This document shows, piece by piece, positions 44,323 through 52,689 of a stretch of DNA of 64,000 bases. Position 1 is the stretch's first letter. Each line of letters opens with the position of its first letter. Origin of the DNA: Chryseobacterium sp. 7 (lineage in GTDB: Bacteria > Bacteroidota > Bacteroidia > Flavobacteriales > Weeksellaceae). The translations under genes and the position numbers were made by a program. The notes below the pieces were generated by a model, which ran no database searches, had not been told where the DNA came from, and saw only the letters and a program-made list of their open reading frames with translations. Location: positions 2,418,001 to 2,482,000 of the forward strand of contig NZ_RCCA01000001.1 in NCBI RefSeq assembly GCF_003663845.1, read 5' to 3'.

Positions 44323-45165
44323 ATGAAAATCATTATCCACGGCGGTTTTTTCTCAGAAAGTGACCAAAGCCACGAAGTAAAAACAGCTAAACAGGACTCT
44401 TTAAAACAAATTGCCCAAAAAGCGTTTGATTATCTTACAACCCATTCCGCTTTTGATACAGTTGCCTATGCCGTTTCATTACTGGAAGATGATCCTTTAT
44501 ACAATGCAGGAATCGGTTCCCAGATTCAAAGTGATGGTGTAATCCGTATGAGTGCTGCTATTATGAACGGAAACACTCAGAAGCTAAGCGGCGTGATTAA
44601 TATTCAGGATGTACAGAACCCAATTTTTGTGGCTAAAGATCTCATCAATGAGGATGACAGAGTTCTAGGAGGAAATGGAGCCAAAATTTACGCTACGGAG
44701 AATGGTTTCGAAAATTTTTCTACGGAAATTCCTCAGAGAAGAAAAGAATATGAAGCTAAACTTGCCAACGGCGGAAAAGGAACGGTAGGCTGTGTAGCCA
44801 TTGATAAAGATGGAAAATTAGCTGTTGCCACTTCTACCGGAGGAAAAGGTTTTGAGATTCCGGGAAGAATTTCAGATTCTGCCACGGTGGCCGGAAATTA
44901 TGCCAATGCTTTCTGTGCAGTGAGCTGTACCGGTGTAGGTGAAGATATTGTAAGCAATGCTACTGCTGCAAAAATTGTAACAAGAGTTACAGATGGTATG
45001 AACCTTCAGCAGGCTTTCAGCAAAACTTTTGATGAACTTAAAACTATTGATGGGTTCGCAGGTGCCATTGCTATTGATAAAGAAGGAAATGTGTATCATC
45101 AGGATTCCTATCCTACTATGGTTTTCGCCAGTTTTGACGGTGAAATTTTTGAAGTCTTTTCTTAA
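44323..45165 (+). CDS. Isoaspartyl peptidase / L-asparaginase (Ntn-hydrolase)
   Basis: 280-aa plant-type asparaginase. Autocleavage would occur before Thr154 in GGKGTVGCVAID, giving alpha and beta subunits; YNAGIGSQIQSDG and ATSTGGKGFEIPGRI complete the site. It hydrolyses beta-aspartyl dipeptides, the products of CphB, so it should finish cyanophycin breakdown to Asp and Arg. The 168-base gap from cphB holds GCGGGATGCGGGATGCG-type low-complexity words. Confidence 0.92.
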   Translation: MKIIIHGGFFSESDQSHEVKTAKQDSLKQIAQKAFDYLTTHSAFDTVAYAVSLLEDDPLYNAGIGSQIQSDGVIRMSAAIMNGNTQKLSGVINIQDVQNPIFVAKDLINEDDRVLGGNGAKIYATENGFENFSTEIPQRRKEYEAKLANGGKGTVGCVAIDKDGKLAVATSTGGKGFEIPGRISDSATVAGNYANAFCAVSCTGVGEDIVSNATAAKIVTRVTDGMNLQQAFSKTFDELKTIDGFAGAIAIDKEGNVYHQDSYPTMVFASFDGEIFEVFS

Positions 45166-45199
45166 ATTTAACATTTTTTTATAAGTCCGATTATTTTTT

Positions 45200-45215
45200 T
45201 GGCACGTATTTTACA
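45200..45215 (+). promoter_or_regulatory. Candidate sigma-54-like element before YtxH gene
   Basis: TGGCACGTATTTTACA: perfect -24 half (TGGCAC), five-base spacer, then TTACA for TTGCA, one base off in the critical GC. It predicts a leader of about 40 bases. Confidence 0.3.
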
Positions 45216-45265
45216 TTATTCATAACAACAAATTTTAATAGTAATAACATAAAAAAATAGAAATC

Positions 45266-45502
45266 ATGGGAAACAAAGGAAAAGGACTATTAGCTTTATT
45301 AGGTTTAGGTGCATTAGCTTATTGGAAATATAAGAACTCAAGCCCTGAAGATCAACAAGCTGTAAAAGATAAGATCAATACTGCAAAGGATAATCTTAAC
45401 AAATGGGGAAATGACCTTAAAAGCAAAGCCAATGATGTTGCTTCCCAGGTTCAGAATAAAGTAGACGAAGCTAAAACAAAGGCTGAAGATTCTCTGAGCT
45501 AA
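45266..45502 (+). CDS. YtxH-like small membrane-anchored protein
   Basis: 78 aa. A short glycine/leucine membrane segment (GLLALLGLGALAYW) followed by a charged amphipathic helix rich in Lys/Asp/Ala (about residues 25-78) with Asn/Ser breaks. It resembles YtxH/LEA-like stress proteins in Bacteroidota. Monocistronic between a sigma-54-like element and a strong terminator. Function unknown. Confidence 0.75.
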   Translation: MGNKGKGLLALLGLGALAYWKYKNSSPEDQQAVKDKINTAKDNLNKWGNDLKSKANDVASQVQNKVDEAKTKAEDSLS

Positions 45503-45538
45503 TTAATAAGAGCAGTTTTTTTAACATTCATATATAGG

Positions 45539-45574
45539 AAAAAGTCATCGTAATAGTAATTGCGATGACTTTTT
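45539..45574. terminator. Terminator after YtxH gene
   Basis: AAAAAGTCATCGTAAT / ATTGCGATGACTTTTT form a 16-bp stem with one wobble and AGTA loop. Just downstream lies a tandem 9-mer duplication, ACGTTTAAG (45587-45604). Confidence 0.85.
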
Positions 45575-45630
45575 ATTTTAATTTAAACGTTTAAGACGTT
45601 TAAGTAAAGATCTTAACGGTTAAAAACATA

Positions 45631-46422
45631 TTATTTCTTTTCTGCAGCCAAAGCAAACACCAACGGTATTTTATTTCCAAATTGTGGAATTCTCCATTTT
45701 CCTTTTTCAAACTCTTCTACATGTTTGAAACAAGGATAAGGTGACCAGTCAAATTCCAGGAAAGTATTTAGGTGTAAATCTTTTTTAATCAAATTATCTA
45801 GAACTTCTGCTAAAGAGTGATTCCACATGACATATTCCTGAACAATAGGTGCAGACTGGTCAGCATAGGTTCCTTCATAAGTCTCTACAATAGGTTTTTC
45901 ATTGAAATAGCTGTAGGTCACTTTTGCAAAGTCATCATCAAACATCCAAACGGCAGGGTGAAATTCTGCCATTATGAACTTTCCTCCGGGCTTTAAGAAA
46001 TGTTCAATAACAGCAGCCCATTTTTCAAGATCAGGAAGCCATCCTATTGTTCCATAACTTGTGTAAACGATGTCAAATTTCTGATCCAAAACATTCGGCA
46101 GATTATATACGTCTGAGCAGATGAATTCTATATCCGTGCCACATTTCTGTGCAAGCTCTCTGGCGGTATCAATGGCTTTGTCGGAAAGATCTATTCCGGT
46201 AACCTTAGCGCCCATTCTTGACAGTGAAATGGAATCCTGTCCGAAATGAGACTGCAGATGCAGAATGGTTTTTCCTTGTATATCTCCAAGAAGTTCAAGT
46301 TCTATGGAGTTCAGAGATGTTCTTCCTTTTAAAAATTCATCTACAAAATAGAAATCCGATTTCAGATGCGGTTCTACTTTTGCGTTCCATGAATTCCTGT
46401 TTATTTCTAAGTAATTTTCCAT
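45631..46422 (-). CDS. Class I SAM-dependent methyltransferase
   Basis: 263 aa. Motif I is ILHLQSHFGQDSISLSRMG, an unusual HLQxHFGQD variant of the glycine-rich loop seen in a Bacteroidota/Proteobacteria subgroup. Motif II is VTGIDLSDKAID, then FICSDVYNLP and FDIVYTSYGTIGWLPDLE. Substrate unknown; methyltransferase type 11 fold. No operon partner. Confidence 0.85.
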   Translation of the reverse strand: MENYLEINRNSWNAKVEPHLKSDFYFVDEFLKGRTSLNSIELELLGDIQGKTILHLQSHFGQDSISLSRMGAKVTGIDLSDKAIDTARELAQKCGTDIEFICSDVYNLPNVLDQKFDIVYTSYGTIGWLPDLEKWAAVIEHFLKPGGKFIMAEFHPAVWMFDDDFAKVTYSYFNEKPIVETYEGTYADQSAPIVQEYVMWNHSLAEVLDNLIKKDLHLNTFLEFDWSPYPCFKHVEEFEKGKWRIPQFGNKIPLVFALAAEKK

Positions 46423-46468
46423 GATTTAAGTTTTAAATTATATTAGTTTCCCTATACCTTCAATTTGT

Positions 46469-47008
46469 TTATAATTTCTCCATTAATTTTTTCTTTTGCT
46501 CTAGAAATTCTTCCTCGCTTAACACTCCGGCTTCTTTTAATCTTCCCAACTGCTCGAGCTGATCTAAGATACTTGGTTCAGAACTTACTCTGAAAATGAG
46601 TTTCCGGACGGGACATGAATTCTCTTACTTTTTCGCAAAACAGTTCGGCATGGTACTTTCCTACGCCATCAATTTCTACAATGTCATCTGTAACCTGAAT
46701 ATCTATGGAAGCCAGCAAGAACGCTGTTTCATATTGTATAGAGCTTATTTTGCTATAAGAAAAATCTTCTACCTTCAAGCCGTACATAAATTCCTTATCC
46801 ACAAAAATCAATCTTCTGTCAGTTGCGACTAAAATGATATGTGGTTGTTCAATTTGTTTCTGCCCTCAACGAGATAGACAATTTTTTCTTCCGGTGAAAG
46901 GATATCCGGTAGTTCATGAATTTCTTTTCGGGCAAATATGGTAGGGCTGATGTCGAGACTTTTTAATTCATCTCTTATTTCGTCAAGTCTTGATTTTTCA
47001 CTCATCAT
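46469..47008 (-). pseudogene. Broken PH-like/SHOCT protein (two compensating frameshifts)
   Basis: Three reading-frame segments on the minus strand together make one protein. Frame A from the ATG at 47008 (MMSEKSRLDEIRDELKSLD...) stops at 46829-46831. Frame B gives the PH-like core (HIILVATDRRLIFVDKEFMY..., stop 46578). Frame C gives a SHOCT tail (ILDQLEQLGRLKEAGVLSEE...) ending at 46469. Frame C equals frame A, so the two indels cancel. Paralogue of the intact genes at 47715 and 48573. True decay or two sequencing errors are both possible. Confidence 0.75.
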
Positions 47009-47048
47009 CTTCGTTTATGGGTTATTTTAAGTTTATTTATAAAAAAAA

Positions 47049-47696
47049 TCAGTCTTCTGATGGTATCACAATGGAAGTATGCAGACAGTAGAGCTTCCAA
47101 CCTAAGGTTTCGTACAATAACTTTCCTTCTTCGGTAGCCACTAAAAGATTATTTGTAACGCCTTTGGATAAGGCAATTTTCTCCAGTTCTTTCAGTAAAA
47201 AAGTAGCAAGTCCTTTTCTTTGATGATTCCTTTCGGTAATAATTCTGTCATACACGGCCATATCATCTGTAAGAGAAACACGGCCTATAGAAGCCTGCTC
47301 GCCGTTTTCTGCTGTAATTCTTACAACGAAGGTTGTATTGTACTCAGAGAATTCTAAATGATAGCCTTCTGCAAGACTGATTTTCGGGAAATTCATTGGA
47401 TGAAAACAGGTCATCATATATCCCTGTGGCTGCAGTTTCCACCGTTCAGGGATTTTATTTATAAATTCTTCGGGAGAAATAGACACCTTCAGATAAATCC
47501 AGGGTTCATCTATTGAGTTGGCAAGCTGGAAAAAATCATCATTCAGCTCAGGAAATATGAAACGTTCTTTTTGCTTTTCGTCTCCTACCATCACATAAAA
47601 TCCTGATGTATAGGAAACGGGAAAAGGTACTTCTCTTGATAAGCACCATCCTTTAAGCCATTTTTCTACGATTTCCGCAGATACTTTATCTTTCAT
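47049..47696 (-). CDS. GNAT family N-acetyltransferase
   Basis: 215 aa. The C-terminal half carries the GNAT acetyl-CoA site (RIITERNHQRKGLATFLLKEL) and the closing segment LLYETLGWKLY. The N-terminal half is divergent. It sits 18 bases after a SHOCT gene and 40 bases before the broken SHOCT gene on the same strand, so it is probably co-transcribed. Acceptor unknown. Confidence 0.82.
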   Translation of the reverse strand: MKDKVSAEIVEKWLKGWCLSREVPFPVSYTSGFYVMVGDEKQKERFIFPELNDDFFQLANSIDEPWIYLKVSISPEEFINKIPERWKLQPQGYMMTCFHPMNFPKISLAEGYHLEFSEYNTTFVVRITAENGEQASIGRVSLTDDMAVYDRIITERNHQRKGLATFLLKELEKIALSKGVTNNLLVATEEGKLLYETLGWKLYCLHTSIVIPSED

Positions 47697-47714
47697 GATT
47701 CCGTATTAAAAATT

Positions 47715-48347
47715 TTATTGCAATTGCTGCAGGAGTTTCTTTTTCTGTTCTGCAAACTCTGTATCGGTTAAGATTCCGTTTTCTCTCAGTTTTCCTAATT
47801 TTTCAAGCTGATTAAAAATTTCTTCCGAGGAAACCGAAATATTTGTGTTTGCCGAACCTATTTGTTTTGAAGAATTCTTCTGAGAATTATTATATATTCC
47901 TTTTATCTTATCGTAAAACTTCTCTGCATCTTCTTTATCCATGAAACATTCAAACTCTACTACTCTTTCATCAAGATGCAATTTAATAATTGGGGACTTT
48001 GAATGTGACACAAAGCTTACAGCCTTGATGGTTTCGTTAGGATAATCATTAATTTTTGCTTCTCCAAACATTGCTTTTGATACAGAAATTAATCTTGTAG
48101 GTGTTGCCACTAATATTCCAGCGGCCAGCGTATTGACAAACTGAGCATCTGTAATGGCGATGATTTGTTCTTCTTCCGATATCAGATAAGGAAGTTCTTT
48201 AATTTCACCTTTTGTAAACATAGAAAGGTTAGCATTCAGCATTTCAAGCTCGCTCTTTATCTTCTGATGTCTTCTCTTATAAACTTCTTTTGAGATCTGA
48301 CGGGAGCCGGAATTTATGGCTACAGGAAGATTCTGTTCTACAGTCAT
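47715..48347 (-). CDS. PH-like domain and SHOCT domain protein
   Basis: 210 aa. N-terminal helical region, a bacterial PH-like domain (IIAITDAQFVNTLAAGILVATPTRLISVSKAMF...) and a C-terminal SHOCT motif (IFNQLEKLGKLRENGILTDT...). Its ATG overlaps the stop of the upstream zinc-ribbon gene by one base (TAATG), so translation is likely coupled. With that gene it reproduces the domain order of the single protein at 48573. Role unknown; SHOCT is an oligomerisation motif. Confidence 0.8.
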   Translation of the reverse strand: MTVEQNLPVAINSGSRQISKEVYKRRHQKIKSELEMLNANLSMFTKGEIKELPYLISEEEQIIAITDAQFVNTLAAGILVATPTRLISVSKAMFGEAKINDYPNETIKAVSFVSHSKSPIIKLHLDERVVEFECFMDKEDAEKFYDKIKGIYNNSQKNSSKQIGSANTNISVSSEEIFNQLEKLGKLRENGILTDTEFAEQKKKLLQQLQ

Positions 48348-48562
48348 TATTGTCTGAACTGTTTCATTTTTTCTTCAGTCAGCATTTTGTTGATATCATT
48401 AATGCTGAATTTATTGAGGTTGTACAGCAATTCTTCGTTGATATCACTTACTTTATTTAAACATTTATTGCACAAAACATTACCGTCTGAAAGCTTATTA
48501 GCTCCCAAAAGGGTATCCATGGATGTTAGTTCTGTATTGCACAATGCACAGTTATTGCTCAT
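48347..48562 (-). CDS. Small zinc-ribbon protein (split N-terminal module)
   Basis: 71 aa from the ATG at 48562; an upstream in-frame TTT/AAG-rich extension overlaps the previous gene and is rejected. Two CxxC pairs (CALCNTEL and LCNKCLNK) form a DUF4428-like zinc ribbon, followed by one helix. It matches the N-terminus of the 48573 gene (CALCGTLL... LCAACFTK). Stop and next start overlap as TAATG. Confidence 0.72.
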   Translation of the reverse strand: MSNNCALCNTELTSMDTLLGANKLSDGNVLCNKCLNKVSDINEELLYNLNKFSINDINKMLTEEKMKQFRQ

Positions 48563-48572
48563 TTTTTTTCTT

Positions 48573-49436
48573 TTATAATTGATCCAGCAGTTTTTTCTTT
48601 TGTTCTGCAAATTCTTCATCTGTCAAAATTCCGTTTTCTCTCAGTTTTCCTAATTTTTCCAGCTGCTCAAAAATAGCTCCGGAATCACTTTTACCAGTAG
48701 AATATACATTTTCCTCTACCAGATCCGGAATCGTTTGAGCAAATGCCTGAAACGGACTTGAATTTTGTGTGAATTCGTTTTCATTGTAAGACGTACTTCT
48801 GTTTTGAACATTGGAAAATGCTCTTCCATCATTTTTATTATGCAGCTTGAACTGTGCCGAACCTCTATAAGTATAGATTTTCAAGATAGAGTACAAAAGG
48901 TTTTCAATATGATCAATGGAAGAAATATCATGAATAAGGAATTCATTTTTTACAACCCCGCCCAAAAATTTTTTATCAATAAAAGCAACTCTTTTCTGGG
49001 TTGAAAATATAATTCCTTCCCTGTTGCTCTGAAGATCTATTCCTTCTGCGATGGCAAGCAGTCTTTCATCTCTGTCCAGTACATTGGCGAGTTCATTCAC
49101 TTCTTCATTAGCCAGAATGCTGAGCCTTGCATTAAGCGCAACAATCTGATCTTTTATTTCATCCAGTCTGATAGGTGCATCATATTCGTAACGGTTGTTT
49201 GCATTAGATTGAATTCCTCCCGGATTTTGGCTGGCCTCTATTTTACTTTTCAGCATCATTCCTGTAATTTCTGCAAAATAAAACTGGTCAAGAGTATTGA
49301 TGAGGTCTCTGTTGATAGTAATGGCTTTTGTAAAACATGCTGCACACAAATAACCGCCATCAGCCAGTTTATTTTTACCAACAGACAGATCTGTTTCCGT
49401 AAGCAGTGTACCGCACAATGCACAAATAGTATTCAT
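48573..49436 (-). CDS. Zinc-ribbon, PH-like and SHOCT domain protein
   Basis: 287 aa. Domains in order: zinc ribbon (CALCGTLL, LCAACFTK; residues 5-35), helical linker, PH-like region (REGIIFSTQKRVAFIDKKFLGG), a variable Asn/Ser-rich linker and a C-terminal SHOCT (AIFEQLEKLGKLRENGILTD...). First gene of a five-gene minus-strand operon. Its SHOCT coding DNA is identical to that of the 47715 gene over 32 bases, pointing to recent duplication or gene conversion. Confidence 0.8.
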   Translation of the reverse strand: MNTICALCGTLLTETDLSVGKNKLADGGYLCAACFTKAITINRDLINTLDQFYFAEITGMMLKSKIEASQNPGGIQSNANNRYEYDAPIRLDEIKDQIVALNARLSILANEEVNELANVLDRDERLLAIAEGIDLQSNREGIIFSTQKRVAFIDKKFLGGVVKNEFLIHDISSIDHIENLLYSILKIYTYRGSAQFKLHNKNDGRAFSNVQNRSTSYNENEFTQNSSPFQAFAQTIPDLVEENVYSTGKSDSGAIFEQLEKLGKLRENGILTDEEFAEQKKKLLDQL

Positions 49437-49565
49437 TTGAGTTTTATGTTTAAAAGTTTTTATGAGTACAGGGCTTCAGTGTACCTGTTTTTATAACATC
49501 GACTCCAAATTACAAATTCTGAACCGATTGTAAAGGTCAAAAATATTTAAATCTTAGCACCCGCC

Positions 49566-49610
49566 AAAAAAATCGACCACAAAATTGCTTTTGTGGTCGA
49601 TTTATTTTTG
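49566..49610. terminator. Strong bidirectional hairpin between hisS and SHOCT operon
   Basis: AAATCGACCACAAAA, TTGC loop, TTTTGTGGTCGATTT: perfect 15-bp stem. It lies after hisS and before the SHOCT operon, both on the minus strand, so acts as the hisS terminator. Confidence 0.9.
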
Positions 49611-49625
49611 AATATATATAAAATT

Positions 49626-51242
49626 TTATTCTCCTAAAAACTCCGCTAACGAAACCGTTTTCTTTTCTCCAGCCTCAATATCTTTATAAGTAACCGTATT
49701 ATTTTTAAGCTCTTCTTCGCCCAGGAATACTACATTCTTGATTCCTTTCTTTTCTGCGTAGGTAAACTGTTTATTGATTTTTGCATTTTCAGGATATAAT
49801 TCTGCAGAAATTCCTTTTGCTCTCAGCTGCATAATCAGTTTCAACGCTTCTGTTGTTTCTTCTCCTCCGGAATTGGCAAACAGATATTCTATTTTAGAAG
49901 AAGCTTCTTCAGGGAAAAGATTCAATTCTTCCATTACCAGATAAATTCTGTCTAACCCGAAAGAAATTCCTATTCCCGGAATGTTTTTAACTCCGAAAAC
50001 TTCCGTCAGGTTATCATATCTGCCTCCTCCTCCAATAGAGCCCATAGCTACCTCGTCTGCCTTTACTTCGAAAATAGCTCCGGTGTAATAATCCAGACCT
50101 CTCGCCAGAGTTATGTTGAACACAAGATTTTGCATATCCACACCCAGATTTAGAGATTGTGTAAGAACATATTCCAATTCTTCTACTCCTTTCAAACCGA
50201 TTTCATTCCCTATGAATTTCTCTTTCAGCTGTAGAAGATTTTCCAGTGCATCATCTGACTGGCTGAATAAGAAATCCAGTTTATCAATAGATTCTTGAGC
50301 AATTTCTCTTTCCAGCAATTCTTTTACAACTCCTTCTTTACCAATTTTATCCAGCTTATCCAATGCTACTGTGAACTCAATCAGTTTATCTGTAATTCCT
50401 GCATATTCTGCCAATCCGGAAAGAATCTTTCTGTTATTCATATGAATGGTTACCGGAACTTTCAGATCTGCAAAAGACTTCAGATACAACTGAACCAGCT
50501 CTACTTCCTGTAGCAAACTTTCACTTCCTACTACATCTGCATCACACTGATAAAACTCTCTGTATCGTCCTTTCTGGGGCTTATCTGCTCTCCAAACCGG
50601 CTGAATCTGATAACGTTTGTATGGGAATGTTAATTTCCCATGATTCATCGCTACGAATCTTGCAAAAGGTACGGTAAGATCATATCTAAGGGCTTTATCT
50701 GAAATCTGTGGAATACTACGCTTACTATCTAGCAAAAAAGAATTTGAATAGCTTGAAAGATAATTATTTCTTAAATATTCTAAAAGATTATTTGTATTCT
50801 CATCTTCCAATGCTAAATCTAATGAATTATGAATTGAAGAATTTCTAATGGTTCTAATAATATCAATATTATTATTATCATTAAAAAAATTGTTTAAGTG
50901 CTCAAAGTTATACTTCTTATTAGATTTATTTTCAAAATTATTATTATCAGTATTATTAGATAATACCTCATTAAGATAATAATCGAAATCATTATTTAAT
51001 GAAGTTAATTCATCTCTTTTTTCTTTCAGATAATCCCCGGACTCCAAAATTTTAAAGATCAGTCGGTCACCTTCTTCTCCGTATTTTCCTGTCAACGTAG
51101 AAAGATTTTCAAAGCTTGGTGTTTCCAATGGCTGAAACCCGAATAATTCAAAATTATTCTGTAAAATATTGATGATATATTTTCTTCTGGAAACTTCCTG
51201 TGCCGTAAAATCTCTCGTCCCTTTTGCTAAACTTGGCTTCAT
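49626..51242 (-). CDS. hisS: Histidyl-tRNA synthetase with large Asn-rich insertion
   Basis: 538 aa, against about 455 expected for Bacteroidota HisRS. Class II core: motif 1 region [21 protein letters not shown], then an insertion at residues about 76-178, followed by [15 protein letters not shown], motif 2 [26 protein letters not shown], the His-A signature [27 protein letters not shown] and motif 3 [15 protein letters not shown], then the anticodon-binding domain. The extra segment has 25 Asn in about 100 residues and is strongly A/T-rich, yet stays in frame. Catalytic residues are intact, so it should be functional. Confidence 0.93.
   Translation of the reverse strand: MKPSLAKGTRDFTAQEVSRRKYIINILQNNFELFGFQPLETPSFENLSTLTGKYGEEGDRLIFKILESGDYLKEKRDELTSLNNDFDYYLNEVLSNNTDNNNFENKSNKKYNFEHLNNFFNDNNNIDIIRTIRNSSIHNSLDLALEDENTNNLLEYLRNNYLSSYSNSFLLDSKRSIPQISDKALRYDLTVPFARFVAMNHGKLTFPYKRYQIQPVWRADKPQKGRYREFYQCDADVVGSESLLQEVELVQLYLKSFADLKVPVTIHMNNRKILSGLAEYAGITDKLIEFTVALDKLDKIGKEGVVKELLEREIAQESIDKLDFLFSQSDDALENLLQLKEKFIGNEIGLKGVEELEYVLTQSLNLGVDMQNLVFNITLARGLDYYTGAIFEVKADEVAMGSIGGGGRYDNLTEVFGVKNIPGIGISFGLDRIYLVMEELNLFPEEASSKIEYLFANSGGEETTEALKLIMQLRAKGISAELYPENAKINKQFTYAEKKGIKNVVFLGEEELKNNTVTYKDIEAGEKKTVSLAEFLGE
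50709..51017 (-). other. In-frame A/T-rich insertion within hisS
   Basis: Encodes HisRS residues 76-178: low-complexity, Asn-rich ([42 protein letters not shown]). Base composition is clearly poorer in G/C than the flanking hisS sequence. No splice, intein (no Cys/Ser start with HN end) or repeat boundary is visible. Confidence 0.7.
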
Positions 51243-51267
51243 TTGTTGTATGTCATTTTGATAAATG

Positions 51268-51275
51268 CAAAAGTA
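51268..51275 (-). promoter_or_regulatory. Candidate -7 element of hisS
   Basis: Minus-strand TACTTTTG fits TAnnTTTG, 25 bases before the hisS ATG. No exact TTG at -33. Confidence 0.4.
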
Positions 51276-51303
51276 AGGAATTGAAAGGAATTTTACATAG
51301 TAT

Positions 51304-51338
51304 AAAAAAAGCTAAAGAAACAATCTTCTCCAGCTTTA
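51304..51338 (-). terminator. Probable terminator after HRDC gene
   Basis: Minus-strand AAAGCTGGAGAA ... TTCTTTAGCTTTTTTT: imperfect stem with a T7 tract. Confidence 0.5.
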
Positions 51339-51396
51339 ATTGTAGTAATATTAATTATAGAGTTGTTTAAACTTATCAAAAATTTGGATGTTTTTA

Positions 51397-51512
51397 AACC
51401 ATTAAGAAAAATTTAAGTAGTAAAGCATAGTTAAGAACAATCATTCTGATTTTTAAGCTTAAAGCGAAGCTCATCTTAATACTCTAAACTCCTTAATGCA
51501 ATCTTAATGGTT
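51397..51512. repeat. Imperfect inverted element with AACCATTAAGA ends
   Basis: AACCATTAAGA (51397-51407) and TCTTAATGGTT (51502-51512) are perfect 11-bp inverted ends around A/T-rich sequence with repeated TTAAG words. It fills most of the 302-base gap between hisS and the HRDC gene; no gene seen there. Confidence 0.55.
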
Positions 51513-51544
51513 CAAAAAAGCTTAAATAAGTTTTATTTCAAAAA

Positions 51545-52000
51545 TTAAATACTTTCTAAAATCTCCAGAATTTCTTCACCATAATTTTCAATTTTATGCT
51601 TTCCAAATCCTTTGATTTCTAGCAGCTCTTCTTTCTTGACAGGCTTATATTTAGCTACAGACATCAATTCTTTATTACTGGCAATGAAATAAGTGGGAAG
51701 ATTCTGTTCCCGGGCTTTTTCTGATCTCCAGAGCTTCAAGGCATCCAGAATTTTTTCTTCATCTGCGTTCAAAAAATCGTTTTCTGCTGAATATTTGACT
51801 GCTTTGGGTTCTTTTACTGTATTTTTTGTCAGTTTTAAGTCTTCAAAATACAGTATTACAGACCAATACCGTTCGTCACTTACAAAAGCGGTTTCTACTT
51901 TCAGAATCTCATTGATTTCCAGAAAATCATCCAGCATTTTCTGATCTTTATAGAGAAATTCTTCAGGTAATCTGATTTTAAAAATTTTTACTCTCATCAT
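51545..52000 (-). CDS. Stand-alone HRDC domain protein
   Basis: 151 aa. The C-terminal 75 residues form an HRDC domain (ILDALKLWRSEKAREQNLPTYFIASNKELMSVA..., ending ELLEIKGFGKHKIENYGEEIL), the nucleic-acid-binding module of RecQ helicases and RNase D. The N-terminal half (RVKIFKIRLPEEFLYKD...) is unassigned and may be a small interaction domain. No helicase is attached. It is 14 bases downstream of ssb, so likely co-transcribed. Two adjacent ATG codons are possible starts. Confidence 0.8.
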   Translation of the reverse strand: MMRVKIFKIRLPEEFLYKDQKMLDDFLEINEILKVETAFVSDERYWSVILYFEDLKLTKNTVKEPKAVKYSAENDFLNADEEKILDALKLWRSEKAREQNLPTYFIASNKELMSVAKYKPVKKEELLEIKGFGKHKIENYGEEILEILESI

Positions 52001-52014
52001 TTGTGTTTTTAGAA

Positions 52015-52347
52015 TTATTTTCCTCCTAATAACAGGATTTCATCTACACGAATTTCCGTGATATAACGCTTCACCCCATCCTTATCATCATAAGATCTGT
52101 AGGTAAGCTTTCCTTCTATGGCAATTTCTTTTCCTTTGGGAACATACTTTTCAAAAATTTCTGCGGTTTTCCCGAAAGCAATAAGATTGTGCCATTGCGT
52201 TTCTTCCACTTTTTCTCCTTTGGCATTTGTGTAATGATCGCTTGTAGCTAAGGATACACTTGCTTTTACATTTCCATTATCAAAATTTATCATTTCAACT
52301 TCTTTACCGGTGTAACCAATTAATGTTACTTTGTTTCTTAGTGACAT
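52015..52347 (-). CDS. ssb: Single-stranded DNA-binding protein, short and without acidic tail
   Basis: 110-aa OB-fold SSB (NKVTLIGYTGKEVEM, ETQWHNLIAFGKTAEIFEKYVPKGKEIAIEGKL). It ends at ILLLGGK straight after the OB fold, lacking the disordered linker and DDDLPF-type tip that recruit partner proteins in housekeeping SSB. It is therefore likely a secondary SSB (competence, stress or mobile-element type). Coupled with the HRDC gene downstream. Confidence 0.88.
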   Translation of the reverse strand: MSLRNKVTLIGYTGKEVEMINFDNGNVKASVSLATSDHYTNAKGEKVEETQWHNLIAFGKTAEIFEKYVPKGKEIAIEGKLTYRSYDDKDGVKRYITEIRVDEILLLGGK

Positions 52348-52439
52348 AACTTTTAGATTTTAAAGATTAATAATTCAGATAAGAGACGTTCACTGTTTTT
52401 CTCAAATCTCTGTTGCAAAGATTGTGATGTTACCTAAGC

Positions 52440-52480
52440 GTAGTCGGTTATAAACTGTTTAAATTCGTTTGTAGTCGTTT
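52440..52480. promoter_or_regulatory. Direct repeats GTAGTCGkTT spaced three helical turns
   Basis: GTAGTCGGTT (52440-52449) and GTAGTCGTTT (52471-52480) start 31 bp apart in the 342-base gap between divergent ssb and XRE genes. The placement suits a dimer-binding operator. The rest of the gap is A/T-rich with no gene. Confidence 0.35.
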
Positions 52481-52689
52481 GAAAACGGATAATAAAATAA
52501 AGAGAATACAGCAAAAAACACTATTTATAAGAATTAAAAGCTGGTAATTCTTACCTTAAAATTAAAAAATTCAACAAAGAAAAATCTAATCCTAACATAT
52601 TTTTCACTCTTAAAAAAACATTGAAAAATAGATCTATCACAAGGGATTTTTTTCTATTTAATTTAATTTTTTTTTGCAAATTTGTAAAA

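Noticed and set aside
50709..51017. Intein or intron in hisS
   Set aside because: No Cys/Ser first residue, no HN ending, no splicing motifs and no group I/II core; the segment is an open, Asn-rich insertion.
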